Origin: Sulfitobacter sp. S223
Lineage (GTDB): Bacteria > Pseudomonadota > Alphaproteobacteria > Rhodobacterales > Rhodobacteraceae
Assembly (NCBI RefSeq): GCF_025143825.1
Contig: NZ_CP083560.1
Location: forward strand, 1,612,001-1,676,000
Length of the DNA: 64,000 nucleotides
Direction: 5' to 3'
The notes below the pieces were generated by a model that saw only the letters and a list, made by a program, of their open reading frames with translations, made no database searches and had not been told where the DNA came from. This document shows, in pieces, positions 55,826 through 63,789 of the stretch. Positions within the stretch are counted from its first letter, which is position 1. Every line of letters begins with the position of its first letter. The position numbers were made by a program, and so were the translations under genes.

Positions 55826-56514
55826 TCGGGTAGGCCTGGCCGTGACAGGTTCGGGGTCAGAAGATCGGCAAGGATGGTCTCGCCTGCGACGGCTGTCTGG
55901 CCAACGCTCACCAGCGGAGAGACGCCAAGCGGCAAGTAGATATCCAATCGGCTGCCAAAGCGGATCAAGCCAAAGCGGTGACCGGCGCCCAGCGTGTCAC
56001 CTTCCTTTACGAAACACACGATGCGCCGTGCGACCAGCCCGGCGATCTGTACGACGCCAATGCGGACGCCGTGGCCGGTTTCGATGGTGACGCTGTTGCG
56101 TTCGTTATGCTCGCTTGCTTTGTCCAGCGACGCGTTCAGGAATTTGCCGTGGTGGTAGACCACATTCGTCACAGTCCCTGCCACTGGGGCACGGTTCACG
56201 TGGCAGTTAAACACATTCATGAAAACAGAGACCCGCGTCAGCGGCGCGTCACCAAGGCCCAGATCAGCGGCGGGGGTCACTTCCTCGATCAGGGAAACAA
56301 CGCCATCGGCAGGAGAGATCACCAATCCATCCTGTTGCGGGATCACCCGCACTGGATCACGAAAGAAGTAATAGCACCAGACAGTCGCCCCGACGCCCAG
56401 CCAGAAAAGCGGCTCCCAGATCAGTCCGAGCAGCAGCGTCACCGCGGCGAAGATCGCGACGAATTTGCGGCCTTCTTTATGCATGGGAACGGCGACGATT
56501 TTGAGCATATTCAT
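55822..56514 (-). CDS. psd: Phosphatidylserine decarboxylase (short alphaproteobacterial type)
   Basis: A 230-residue self-processing pyruvoyl enzyme turning phosphatidylserine into phosphatidylethanolamine. After an N-terminal hydrophobic hairpin ([16 protein letters not shown]) come [45 protein letters not shown] and the processing site [11 protein letters not shown], whose Ser becomes the pyruvoyl group. The ATG at 56514 gives the usual length; the longer frame upstream overlaps dgkA. It is 14 bases from dgkA and overlaps pssA. Confidence 0.95.
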   Translation of the reverse strand: MNMLKIVAVPMHKEGRKFVAIFAAVTLLLGLIWEPLFWLGVGATVWCYYFFRDPVRVIPQQDGLVISPADGVVSLIEEVTPAADLGLGDAPLTRVSVFMNVFNCHVNRAPVAGTVTNVVYHHGKFLNASLDKASEHNERNSVTIETGHGVRIGVVQIAGLVARRIVCFVKEGDTLGAGHRFGLIRFGSRLDIYLPLGVSPLVSVGQTAVAGETILADLLTPNLSRPGLPE

Positions 56515-56528
56515 GGTGTATCTTCCAG

Positions 56529-56930
56529 TCAGTTCAAGGCTAGGGATCGGAATACTACCGTTCCCAGAAAAACGCCATTGGCGCAGAGCAAACACATGGT
56601 GGCAAGCGACCCAAGGTCTTTGGCATCGCGTGCGAACTCTTCCCACTGTGGAGCAAGATGGTCAACGATACATTCAATCGCAGTATTCAGCGCCTCTACT
56701 GCGATGAGGCCAAAGAACAGCACAAGCAAAATAGCGTATTCCAACATTCCTACGCCCAGAGCGGCGAACAGGATCAGGCAAAGCGGCAATGCAAGGCTGA
56801 TGTGGCGAAACGCTGTTTCTTGCCAAAGCCTGCGCAGCCCGCCGATGGAATATCCTGCCGCAGCAAATAGATGCGCAACGCCGGTGATCCGTTCGGGCTT
56901 TTGGCGGGGGGCGGTCTGAGGGGCGTTCAT
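56529..56930 (-). CDS. dgkA: Diacylglycerol kinase
   Basis: A 133-residue prokaryotic-type (DgkA) membrane kinase with three helices. It contains the family signature [12 protein letters not shown] with the metal-binding Glu and Asn, and [14 protein letters not shown] with the catalytic-region residues. It phosphorylates diacylglycerol to phosphatidic acid. EptA releases diacylglycerol when it takes phosphoethanolamine from PE, and this gene follows eptA with an ATGA overlap, so recycling of that by-product is its likely role here. Confidence 0.94.
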   Translation of the reverse strand: MNAPQTAPRQKPERITGVAHLFAAAGYSIGGLRRLWQETAFRHISLALPLCLILFAALGVGMLEYAILLVLFFGLIAVEALNTAIECIVDHLAPQWEEFARDAKDLGSLATMCLLCANGVFLGTVVFRSLALN

Positions 56931-58591
56931 TTCGAAGATACTTTCACTTGATCCTTACAGGTTGCAAAGATGTCGAGCTTGGGGTTCCGTTCCGAGGTTT
57001 TGATATCCATCATCCCCAGCAATGAGTGGAACAAATTGTCATGGCTCAGCGCTGCGTCTTTTTGTGCGGCCATGCAGGCTTTGTTAAGGCCGACGCGAGT
57101 CTGGAACGCGTCCGACATCCATAGGATCATCGGTACTTTGTTCTGATACTCGGGCGCCATGAAGTAGGGAGAGCCATGTAGGTAAAGGCCGCCTTCGCCC
57201 AAGGATTCGCCGTGATCAGAGACATAGAGCAGTGCCGTATCCATGTCTTTTTGAGCTTGCAAAAAAGCGATTGTCTGGGCCAGAATTTCGTCGGTGTACG
57301 CGATGGTGTTGTCATAGGCGTTAGTGATCTCTTGCGGTGTGCAGTCCTTGAATTCCGCCGTGCGGCACGCAGGAGAAAACTTTTCGAACTCTTCGGGATA
57401 GCGCAGATAATAGGTTGGTCCGTGGCTGCCGATCTGGTGCAGCACAAGCACCGTGTCTTGTGTGATGCTCTGCGCATAGTCTTCAAGTTGCTGCATGAAT
57501 ATGCCGTCTATGCATTCCCCTGCTGCGCAGAACTCGGCGTTTTCGGAATGAGTCAGCGACCGTGTGGGAATGCGGTCTGCGATGGCCTTATCGCCTGTGT
57601 TGTTGTCCCACCATTCCACATGCAGTCCTGCGCGGGTCAGCACATCAAGCACGTTTTCGTTGGACACACCTTTGGCGTAGGAATAGCCGCTGCGATTGAA
57701 GCTCGAGAACATGCAGGGCAATGAAACTGCCGTGGCCGTCCCGCACGAGGACACATTGGCGAAGCTTACAACAGGCAGCTTTTCCAGCTTGGTATTGGTG
57801 GGTACTTCATAGCCGTTGAGGCTGAAGTTTTGCGTACGTGCGGTTTCACCTGCCACAATAATGGTCAAAAGAGGTCGCGTGGTCGTGTCGTATGACGACC
57901 CCTTGGCAGCGTCTTCGCCGATGGCCGCAACGGTGACGTTGGCTGTGCCTAGCATCATTTTAGCATAGCGGATGGCACCGACCACCGGCGCACCGGGCTG
58001 GAAACTGCTCATGAAATCCTTGCGTTCGCGCAAGATTGAGGAATAGGATTTCATGTCGCTCATCAGAAGTCCGGAAGCCAACGCAAGGCTCATCACAAGG
58101 CTAAGCGCCGGCATCGCGACGGAGCGTATCATCGTCGTCCGCTTGACCTTGATGAAGGCGATAACAAGCGAAGGCAGGACACCGTAGATGACGATCTGAG
58201 AGATAAAGCCGAAGGTGATCAGATGCTTGGATTCGGTAAGAGTGGTCACCATAACGTTCTGGATCATATCGCGATCAATGATAACGCCCAGCGTGTCCAT
58301 GTAGTATGATGTCACCGCACTTGTCAGCAGCATGACCATCCCGAAGGGCTTTACCAGCCATGGAAAGCTGAAGAAGCTGAAGAAGGCCAGCATCAGAAAG
58401 AAGACGGCGCAGACATAGGCGAAAAAGCTGATGGAGTGACCCAAGAATATCTCGCTGCCGATGCGCCAGAATGTGCTGTTATCCGCGATAAAGGTGAAGG
58501 CGATCGTCAGCGCCATGATGGATAGGGGCGACAGGGGCCATGCATTGCGCAGTGTGGACAGGCGGGTTTTAAGCGAGGCGAAAGAAGTCAT
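56927..58591 (-). CDS. eptA: Phosphoethanolamine-lipid A transferase
   Basis: A 554-residue membrane enzyme with five N-terminal helices (to about residue 175) and a periplasmic alkaline-phosphatase-fold domain. Catalytic marks are VAGETARTQNFSLNGY (metal Glu249), SSCGTATAVSLPCMF with the nucleophile Thr285, NCD-type WWDNNTGDK, HQIGSHGPTYY, and SDHGESLGEGGLYLHG near 451-466 with further zinc ligands. Six or more cysteines fit the disulfide-rich EptA/MCR family. It adds phosphoethanolamine to lipid A, lowering negative charge and polymyxin binding. It leads a six-gene operon and is divergent from the decarboxylase. Confidence 0.95.
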   Translation of the reverse strand: MTSFASLKTRLSTLRNAWPLSPLSIMALTIAFTFIADNSTFWRIGSEIFLGHSISFFAYVCAVFFLMLAFFSFFSFPWLVKPFGMVMLLTSAVTSYYMDTLGVIIDRDMIQNVMVTTLTESKHLITFGFISQIVIYGVLPSLVIAFIKVKRTTMIRSVAMPALSLVMSLALASGLLMSDMKSYSSILRERKDFMSSFQPGAPVVGAIRYAKMMLGTANVTVAAIGEDAAKGSSYDTTTRPLLTIIVAGETARTQNFSLNGYEVPTNTKLEKLPVVSFANVSSCGTATAVSLPCMFSSFNRSGYSYAKGVSNENVLDVLTRAGLHVEWWDNNTGDKAIADRIPTRSLTHSENAEFCAAGECIDGIFMQQLEDYAQSITQDTVLVLHQIGSHGPTYYLRYPEEFEKFSPACRTAEFKDCTPQEITNAYDNTIAYTDEILAQTIAFLQAQKDMDTALLYVSDHGESLGEGGLYLHGSPYFMAPEYQNKVPMILWMSDAFQTRVGLNKACMAAQKDAALSHDNLFHSLLGMMDIKTSERNPKLDIFATCKDQVKVSSK

Positions 58592-58635
58592 GTAAAGGCC
58601 TTGGCGATTGATTTGGGCCCTTTGACCATTCCAAC

Positions 58636-58652
58636 CTTACGCGAAACTTACG
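58636..58652 (-). promoter_or_regulatory. Direct-repeat operator candidate between eptA and the decarboxylase gene
   Basis: CTTACG (58636-58641), five bases (CGAAA), then CTTACG again (58647-58652): a perfect hexamer repeat with an 11-base period. This is the geometry of PmrA/OmpR-type binding sites (PmrA box CTTAAG-N5-CTTAAG). It lies 45-61 bases before the eptA start and about 150 before the decarboxylase start. The response regulator of the eptA operon is the obvious candidate to bind it. Confidence 0.6.
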
Positions 58653-58799
58653 TGCGATCAGCAAAGGGCATGACGGATGCGATTGCAGCTGCAAAACGTG
58701 AGGGTAAGCCTGCAATTGCCCCTAACAGTCCGCGTGTCGACGGGATAAGATGTGGCAGGGCGCCTTGCCCGTCATCTGCTATTGCATCAGGAGTGCTTG

Positions 58800-61094
58800 A
58801 TGAAATTTCGTTTCCCGATCGTCATCATCGACGAGGACTTCCGTTCAGATAACTCATCCGGTCTGGGTATTCGTGCCATAGCCGAAGCCATCGAGAACGA
58901 AGGGTTCGAGGTGTTGGGGGCCACCACCTATGGTGATCTGTCCCAATTCGCCCAGCAGCAATCGCGCGCCAGTGCTTTCGTGCTCTCGATCGACGATGAA
59001 GAGTTCACGCCCGGTCCGGATCTTGATCCTGCGGTGCTGAACCTGCGTACCTTCATCGAAGAAGTCCGCTGGAAAAACGCGGATGTACCAATTTATATTT
59101 ACGGCGAGACCAAGACGTCGCGGCATTTGCCCAACGACATCCTGCGAGAGCTGCACGGCTTTATCCATATGTTCGAGGATACGCCTGAGTTCGTCGCCCG
59201 CCATATTATTCGGGACGCAAAGAAATACCTCGAAGGCATCCAGCCGCCGTTCTTCAAGGCGCTGCTGGATTACGCCGAAGACGGTTCGTATTCGTGGCAC
59301 TGCCCCGGACACTCCGGTGGTGTCGCCTTTCTGAAAAGCCCGATCGGCCAGATGTACCACCAATTTTACGGTGAAAACATGCTGCGCGCGGACGTCTGCA
59401 ACTCGGTTGAGGAGCTGGGCCAGTTGCTGGATCACAACGGTGCAATTGGCGCGTCCGAGCGCAACGCGGCGCGGATTTTCAACGCGGATCATTGCTTTTT
59501 CGTGACCAACGGCACCAGCACATCGAACAAGATGGTCTGGCACCATACCGTCGCCCCCGGTGATGTGGTGGTTGTGGACCGTAACTGCCACAAATCCATA
59601 CTGCACAGCATTATCATGACGGGCGCGATCCCTGTCTTTATGAAGCCGACGCGCAACCATTACGGGATTATCGGCCCGATCCATAAAACGGAATTCAGCA
59701 TAGAGGCGATCCGGGAGAAGATCCGCGCCAACCCTCTGCTGGCGCATGTAGATGCCGATACGGTCAAGCCGCGCATCATCACGCTGACCCAGTCCACCTA
59801 TGACGGCGTTTTGTATAACACCGAAATGATCAAGGAGATGTTGGACGGGTATATCGACAACCTGCATTTCGATGAGGCATGGCTGCCACACGCCGCGTTC
59901 CACCCGTTTTATGGTCACTTCCACGCGATGGGTCGCAAGCGCGCGCGCCCAGGCCATTCGATCACCTATGCGACACAGTCTATTCACAAACTGCTGGCCG
60001 GTATCAGTCAGGCCAGCCAGGTCTTGGTGCAGGACAGTCAGGACACCAAGCTGGACCGCCATCTGTTTAACGAAGCCTACCTGATGCACAGCTCCACCAG
60101 CCCGCAATACAGCATCATCGCCAGCTGCGATGTGGCGGCGGCGATGATGGAACCTCCCGGGGGGACCGCGCTGGTCGAAGAAAGCATTCTTGAGTCTTTG
60201 GATTTCCGTCGTGCCATGCGCAAGGTGGATGCAGAGTACGGGGATGAAGACTGGTGGTTTCAGGTCTGGGGACCGGAAGAGCTGGGCGAAGATGGCGTGG
60301 ACGCGCCGGAAAACTGGGTGCTCAAGAAAACCGACGCCGAAGGGGTGCAACCCGCTGACGGCGAAGAGTCGTGGCACGCCTTTGGCGATATGGCCCCCGG
60401 ATTTAACATGCTGGACCCGATCAAGGCGACACTGGTTACGCCCGGCCTCAACCTTGACGGCCGCTTTGAAGATACTGGTATTCCGGCCTCGATTGTCACA
60501 AAGTATCTGGCGGAGCATGGCGTTGTTGTAGAGAAAACAGGGCTTTACAGCTTTTTCATCATGTTCACCATCGGCATCACGAAGGGACGCTGGAATTCGC
60601 TGCTGACCGAATTGCAGCAGTTCAAGGATGACTATGACAAGAACCGGCGCATGTGGCGCTGCATGCCCGAATTCTGCGCCAAACATCCGCGCTACGAAAA
60701 GATGGGCCTGCGCGATATGTGTCAGCACGTACACACGCTTTATGCCAAGTACGACGTGGCGCGTCTGTCAACGGATATGTACCTGAGCGATCACACGCCA
60801 GAGATGACGCCAAGTGCCGCATTCTCTTGTATTGCTGCGCGCACCACACAGCGCGTGTCGATTGATGATCTTGAGGGACGTATCACAACCAGTCTCGTAA
60901 CACCTTATCCGCCCGGTATCCCGCTGCTGATCCCGGGTGAGGTGTTTAACACAAAGATCGTCGAATATCTCAAGTTCAACCGCGCTTTTGCGCGTGAATG
61001 TCCGGGGTTCGAGACTGACATTCACGGGCTTGTGCAAGAAGAAGATGAAAATGGCCACATCCAGTATTTCGCGGATTGTGTGGCAGACGAATAG
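58800..61094 (+). CDS. Orn/Lys/Arg decarboxylase, inducible type (probably arginine or lysine)
   Basis: A 764-residue fold-type I PLP decarboxylase. The N-terminal ~125 residues form the receiver-like wing domain (FPIVIIDEDFRSDNSSG). The core shows SWHCPGHSGGVAFLKSP, FFVTNGTSTSNKMVWH, VDRNCHKSI, FDEAWLPHAAFHP and the PLP lysine in QSIHKLLAGISQASQ. Length is closest to AdiA (arginine), longer than CadA or SpeC/F. Such enzymes consume a proton per reaction and counter acid. AGGAG precedes the ATG. It is divergent from eptA. If arginine is used, agmatine would feed the ureohydrolases at 31-33 kb. Confidence 0.88.
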   Translation: MKFRFPIVIIDEDFRSDNSSGLGIRAIAEAIENEGFEVLGATTYGDLSQFAQQQSRASAFVLSIDDEEFTPGPDLDPAVLNLRTFIEEVRWKNADVPIYIYGETKTSRHLPNDILRELHGFIHMFEDTPEFVARHIIRDAKKYLEGIQPPFFKALLDYAEDGSYSWHCPGHSGGVAFLKSPIGQMYHQFYGENMLRADVCNSVEELGQLLDHNGAIGASERNAARIFNADHCFFVTNGTSTSNKMVWHHTVAPGDVVVVDRNCHKSILHSIIMTGAIPVFMKPTRNHYGIIGPIHKTEFSIEAIREKIRANPLLAHVDADTVKPRIITLTQSTYDGVLYNTEMIKEMLDGYIDNLHFDEAWLPHAAFHPFYGHFHAMGRKRARPGHSITYATQSIHKLLAGISQASQVLVQDSQDTKLDRHLFNEAYLMHSSTSPQYSIIASCDVAAAMMEPPGGTALVEESILESLDFRRAMRKVDAEYGDEDWWFQVWGPEELGEDGVDAPENWVLKKTDAEGVQPADGEESWHAFGDMAPGFNMLDPIKATLVTPGLNLDGRFEDTGIPASIVTKYLAEHGVVVEKTGLYSFFIMFTIGITKGRWNSLLTELQQFKDDYDKNRRMWRCMPEFCAKHPRYEKMGLRDMCQHVHTLYAKYDVARLSTDMYLSDHTPEMTPSAAFSCIAARTTQRVSIDDLEGRITTSLVTPYPPGIPLLIPGEVFNTKIVEYLKFNRAFARECPGFETDIHGLVQEEDENGHIQYFADCVADE

Positions 61095-61102
61095 AAGGCG
61101 AA

Positions 61103-61137
61103 ATGCACGCAGGGGCCGGTCGGTACCCTGCGTGCAT
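61103..61137 (+). terminator. Strong hairpin after the decarboxylase gene
   Basis: ATGCACGCAGGG (61103-61114) pairs perfectly over 12 bases with CCCTGCGTGCAT (61126-61137) around an 11-base loop, 8 bases past the stop. No long T-run follows directly, but position and stability suit a terminator or 3'-end stabiliser. Confidence 0.7.
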
Positions 61138-61154
61138 CTACGGATATTATTGTT

Positions 61155-61268
61155 TCAAGCGGCGTTCCAAACCGGTGTCTTGCCCAATCGGTCGAGCAGA
61201 TGGTCGATGAACACACGCAGCTTTGGCGAAAGCACGTTTATCTTCGGGTAGACCAGCCATAGTGCGTT
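61155..61268 (-). pseudogene. LysR-type regulator, C-terminal remnant
   Basis: About 37 codons ending in a stop read ALWLVYPKINVLSPKLRVF followed by IDHLLDRLG. This is the typical last strand and helix of LysR effector domains (usually LYAVYP-x-x-x-LSPKVRAFIDFL). The rest of the gene is absent: upstream sequence to 61550 contains no LysR-like segments, and no DNA-binding domain is found. It is a truncated relic, probably left by a deletion next to the decarboxylase gene. Confidence 0.65.
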
Positions 61269-61549
61269 GGACACGCTAGGACACACACACACATGTGCAA
61301 GATAACTTTGATGACAGGCACGACTGACAGCATGTATCAGTGTCAGGAAGGCAGCGGCGTAAACGAAACATTGCCGTCTTTGATGATCAAACACAGGACC
61401 TTTGGATGCCGGTCGTGGGGGGGGGGACGCTCCGGCGCGGTCGAATGGAGCAACCTCTGCCTTATGGTTGCTGGCCAGTCGTCCATATAATGGTTGCTGA
61501 GTATAGAGGCGACCGTTGCCGTCATGACAGCAACGGTCTTGTTACACAT
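61269..61549. other. Degenerate stretch with a G10 run
   Basis: About 280 bases beside the LysR remnant with no gene. It contains a CA dinucleotide run near 61282 and ten consecutive G at 61417-61426. Open frames through it (for example 61340-61750 on the plus strand) run into the antisense of the next gene and have no protein character. It probably reflects decay of the lost LysR locus. Confidence 0.4.
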
Positions 61550-62674
61550 TCAGGCGGCGTCTTGATGCCGCGCTTCGGCCTGAGCAAGGTATGTTTCGAT
61601 CGGTTTCCCTTTCCCTTCGGCATAGTCGCGGCCAACCGCTGCCCAATCAATTCCGGCGGCCTGCGACCAGTCGGCCATACCCGTAGCAGGCGCGATTGCC
61701 GTCGCGGAGGTGTAAGTCACAACGCGCTGACCTTCTTCGAATTGCTCTAGCGACTGGTCCCAGCGGACGCCTTGCAGGGTCAGGCCCACGGAACGTTTTT
61801 CGGGATCATATTCGGCGGTGAACAGCGTGCCGAAACCCTCGCTATAGCGGTCCTGAAGCAGTGGTGCTTCTAGGAACTGGCGGTTCAGGTTACGCGGCCC
61901 GGTGCGTATTTGCGCAAGGTGTTCGTGCCGCTCGAAGCTGCGGGTGAAGGCGGGGCGGTCAGCCGCCGTTTTGCCACTTTGGTGGTTTGTTGCGATAGCT
62001 TTGGGCATGATCTTTATCCCGCCGCCCGGATAAAGTTCGACGCTGGCGGTGGCGCGGGCTTTGTCCGCGATGACGACATTATAGGCCATGTGAGAGGGTA
62101 CTCGTTTCAGCGCGTCGAGCGCTTGCTCAACTGTGTCACAGGTCTCCAGCACATAGCGCAGAATGGTCGTGATCCCGAACCCTTCGCCGGATTCAGACCG
62201 CCCGCCATAGGCCAAGGCGATGCTGAGGCCTGCATCGTTGATGCCGTCCGACAGACCCCAGATAAACTCCACCATCCCCATCACAGGTCGGCCCAGCCAT
62301 TCACTGCGCAACAACAGCCCTTCGTTCAGGTCCGGTGACAGATCGTAGTTCCGCACAAGCCGCACGTCCGTCTCATCAGCAATTGCGGCAAGCGAGCAAC
62401 CGCCAAGATAAGTGGGCGGACACCATGTTGACAAAAATCGCGCAGCCCGATCAGACCCGCCAGCGACCATCACCAGCCTGTCATAAACAGGCAGAAGTTC
62501 CGGCATATATCGCTGCATGGCCGCGCGGCACTGCTGTTTTGTGGGGCCGTTATCACCGCCGCGCCCGATGAACCAAGCTTCATAAGCAGGCCAGGACCTG
62601 TCCCAGCGGGATTGCCATTTTGGTCCTGGTGTCGGTTCGCTCACAGCATCGAACGTTAGCGTCATGTTTGTCAT
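61550..62674 (-). CDS. C45-type Ntn hydrolase (penicillin acyltransferase-like)
   Basis: A 374-residue protein of the acyl-CoA:6-aminopenicillanate acyltransferase (C45) family. The expected self-cleavage site is Gly-Cys in YLGGCSLAAIADE, with Cys93 becoming the N-terminal nucleophile, followed by VRNYDLSP (R-N-Y-D) and FIWGLSDGINDAGLSIAL, which are typical. The start at 62674 has AAGGA upstream; the longer frame begins at a TTG inside the previous gene. Such enzymes act on amide bonds of small molecules; bacterial roles are mostly unknown. It is one base after the esterase gene, so coupled to it. Confidence 0.85.
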   Translation of the reverse strand: MTNMTLTFDAVSEPTPGPKWQSRWDRSWPAYEAWFIGRGGDNGPTKQQCRAAMQRYMPELLPVYDRLVMVAGGSDRAARFLSTWCPPTYLGGCSLAAIADETDVRLVRNYDLSPDLNEGLLLRSEWLGRPVMGMVEFIWGLSDGINDAGLSIALAYGGRSESGEGFGITTILRYVLETCDTVEQALDALKRVPSHMAYNVVIADKARATASVELYPGGGIKIMPKAIATNHQSGKTAADRPAFTRSFERHEHLAQIRTGPRNLNRQFLEAPLLQDRYSEGFGTLFTAEYDPEKRSVGLTLQGVRWDQSLEQFEEGQRVVTYTSATAIAPATGMADWSQAAGIDWAAVGRDYAEGKGKPIETYLAQAEARHQDAA

Positions 62675-62675
62675 C

Positions 62676-63758
62676 TCAAGTATCCTTGTGGCTTGGCTCA
62701 AAGAAAAAGCGGATCATTTCCGCGCTGGCATCGGGGCCGTTGGCATCCGTGTAGGAGCCTTTGGGATTGCCGCCCGACCACGCATGCCCAAGCCCGTCGA
62801 TACGCCAGTGTTCCACCAAGCTTTCGCCGTTTGGACACAAAACTGTGCTGCGGTTAACGCGGCGGCCGCAGACTGTGTTTTCTTCTTCGGTTTCAATGGT
62901 CTGTCCTGTGGTGCGGGAATGCGCGTCTTGATGGATGCGGTCACCGTTGGAGGGATGCACCACGCTGTCGGCGCTGCCATGAAATACGATGGCGCGGGCG
63001 GCTTTCCCGTTGTCGTTCGCAGCCGGAGCAGTCATCGCGTTGCCAGCCATGGCGGCAAATGCTGACGGGACGCTATTTGCTGCGCCGAATGGAAGGCCCG
63101 AATGGGCGCCAACCGCGGCAAAGATGTCGGGGTGGGTTTGCCCAAGGATGACAGCCATCGCGGCACCTGCAGACAAGCCGGCAACGAAGGTCCGCCGGGG
63201 AGGCGTGTTGAACTCTGCCATAACCTGCCGCGTCAATCCGGCAAGGATGGCCGGTTCTCCGCGTTCGCGGCGCTGGTCGCCCCGACTGAACCAGTTCCAA
63301 CAAGACTGGGCATTGTCCCCACGAGATTGACCGGGATAGATCACGACAAACCCGTGCTGTTCCGCGAGGGCATTCATACCGGTGCCCGTGGCGAAATCTT
63401 CGGGTGTCTGCTTGCACCCGTGCAACATGACGACAATCCCTGTCACGCCCTGTGCCGCGGTTGAGGGCACGTAGACACGATATTTGCGGCTTCCGGCTTT
63501 GCAGGAATACTGCTCTTGGCGGAAAACCGCACCGGAGGAGATCGGAGAGACAGAGGCGTTTTCCGGCTGTGGTGTCGGGTTGAGGGATTCCGGCATGGTT
63601 GTCATTGTTGACTGGCCCGATCTACGCTTGGGGCCTGAGGTCGGGCGCAGACCATGTGCGGCCAGCGTACGGGCAACAAGAGCGTTCGCAGCACCAAGAC
63701 GTGCAGCGCGCAATTTATGGCTCGGCGGACGCCATGCGCCGACGTTGAAAATGTTCAT
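62676..63758 (-). CDS. PHB-depolymerase-like esterase
   Basis: A 360-residue alpha/beta-hydrolase of the extracellular PHB depolymerase/LpqC-like esterase family. It shows VYVPSTAAQ, VVMLHGCKQTPEDFATGTGM (oxyanion region), QSCWNWF, the lipase box FVAGLSAGAAMAVIL with the catalytic Ser, FHGSADSVVHPSNG with the Asp region and GLGHAWSGGN with the His. No signal peptide is evident. The ATG at 63758 lies 9 bases after AAGG; another ATG at 63767 is possible. It precedes the C45 hydrolase by one base. Confidence 0.85.
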   Translation of the reverse strand: MNIFNVGAWRPPSHKLRAARLGAANALVARTLAAHGLRPTSGPKRRSGQSTMTTMPESLNPTPQPENASVSPISSGAVFRQEQYSCKAGSRKYRVYVPSTAAQGVTGIVVMLHGCKQTPEDFATGTGMNALAEQHGFVVIYPGQSRGDNAQSCWNWFSRGDQRRERGEPAILAGLTRQVMAEFNTPPRRTFVAGLSAGAAMAVILGQTHPDIFAAVGAHSGLPFGAANSVPSAFAAMAGNAMTAPAANDNGKAARAIVFHGSADSVVHPSNGDRIHQDAHSRTTGQTIETEEENTVCGRRVNRSTVLCPNGESLVEHWRIDGLGHAWSGGNPKGSYTDANGPDASAEMIRFFFEPSHKDT

Positions 63759-63789
63759 TTGGATCATCCTTGATCTGGGGGAAGGGGGC

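Noticed and set aside
56927..58591. Mobile colistin-resistance (mcr) gene interpretation of eptA
   Set aside because: No insertion sequence or plasmid signs surround it and it is embedded in a chromosomal lipid-metabolism operon with its own regulator; an intrinsic EptA is the simpler reading.
58592..58799. Possible polyamine-type riboswitch or leader RNA before the decarboxylase gene
   Set aside because: No convincing long helices or conserved motif could be traced by eye; only the direct repeat stands out.
58854..60734. A 626-codon open frame on the minus strand
   Set aside because: It lies entirely antisense to the decarboxylase gene, has the composition of a codon-position shadow and no recognisable domain.
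61340..61750. 136-codon plus-strand frame through the G10 run
   Set aside because: Runs into the antisense of the C45 hydrolase gene, has no ribosome site and no protein character; not a phase-variable gene as far as can be seen.
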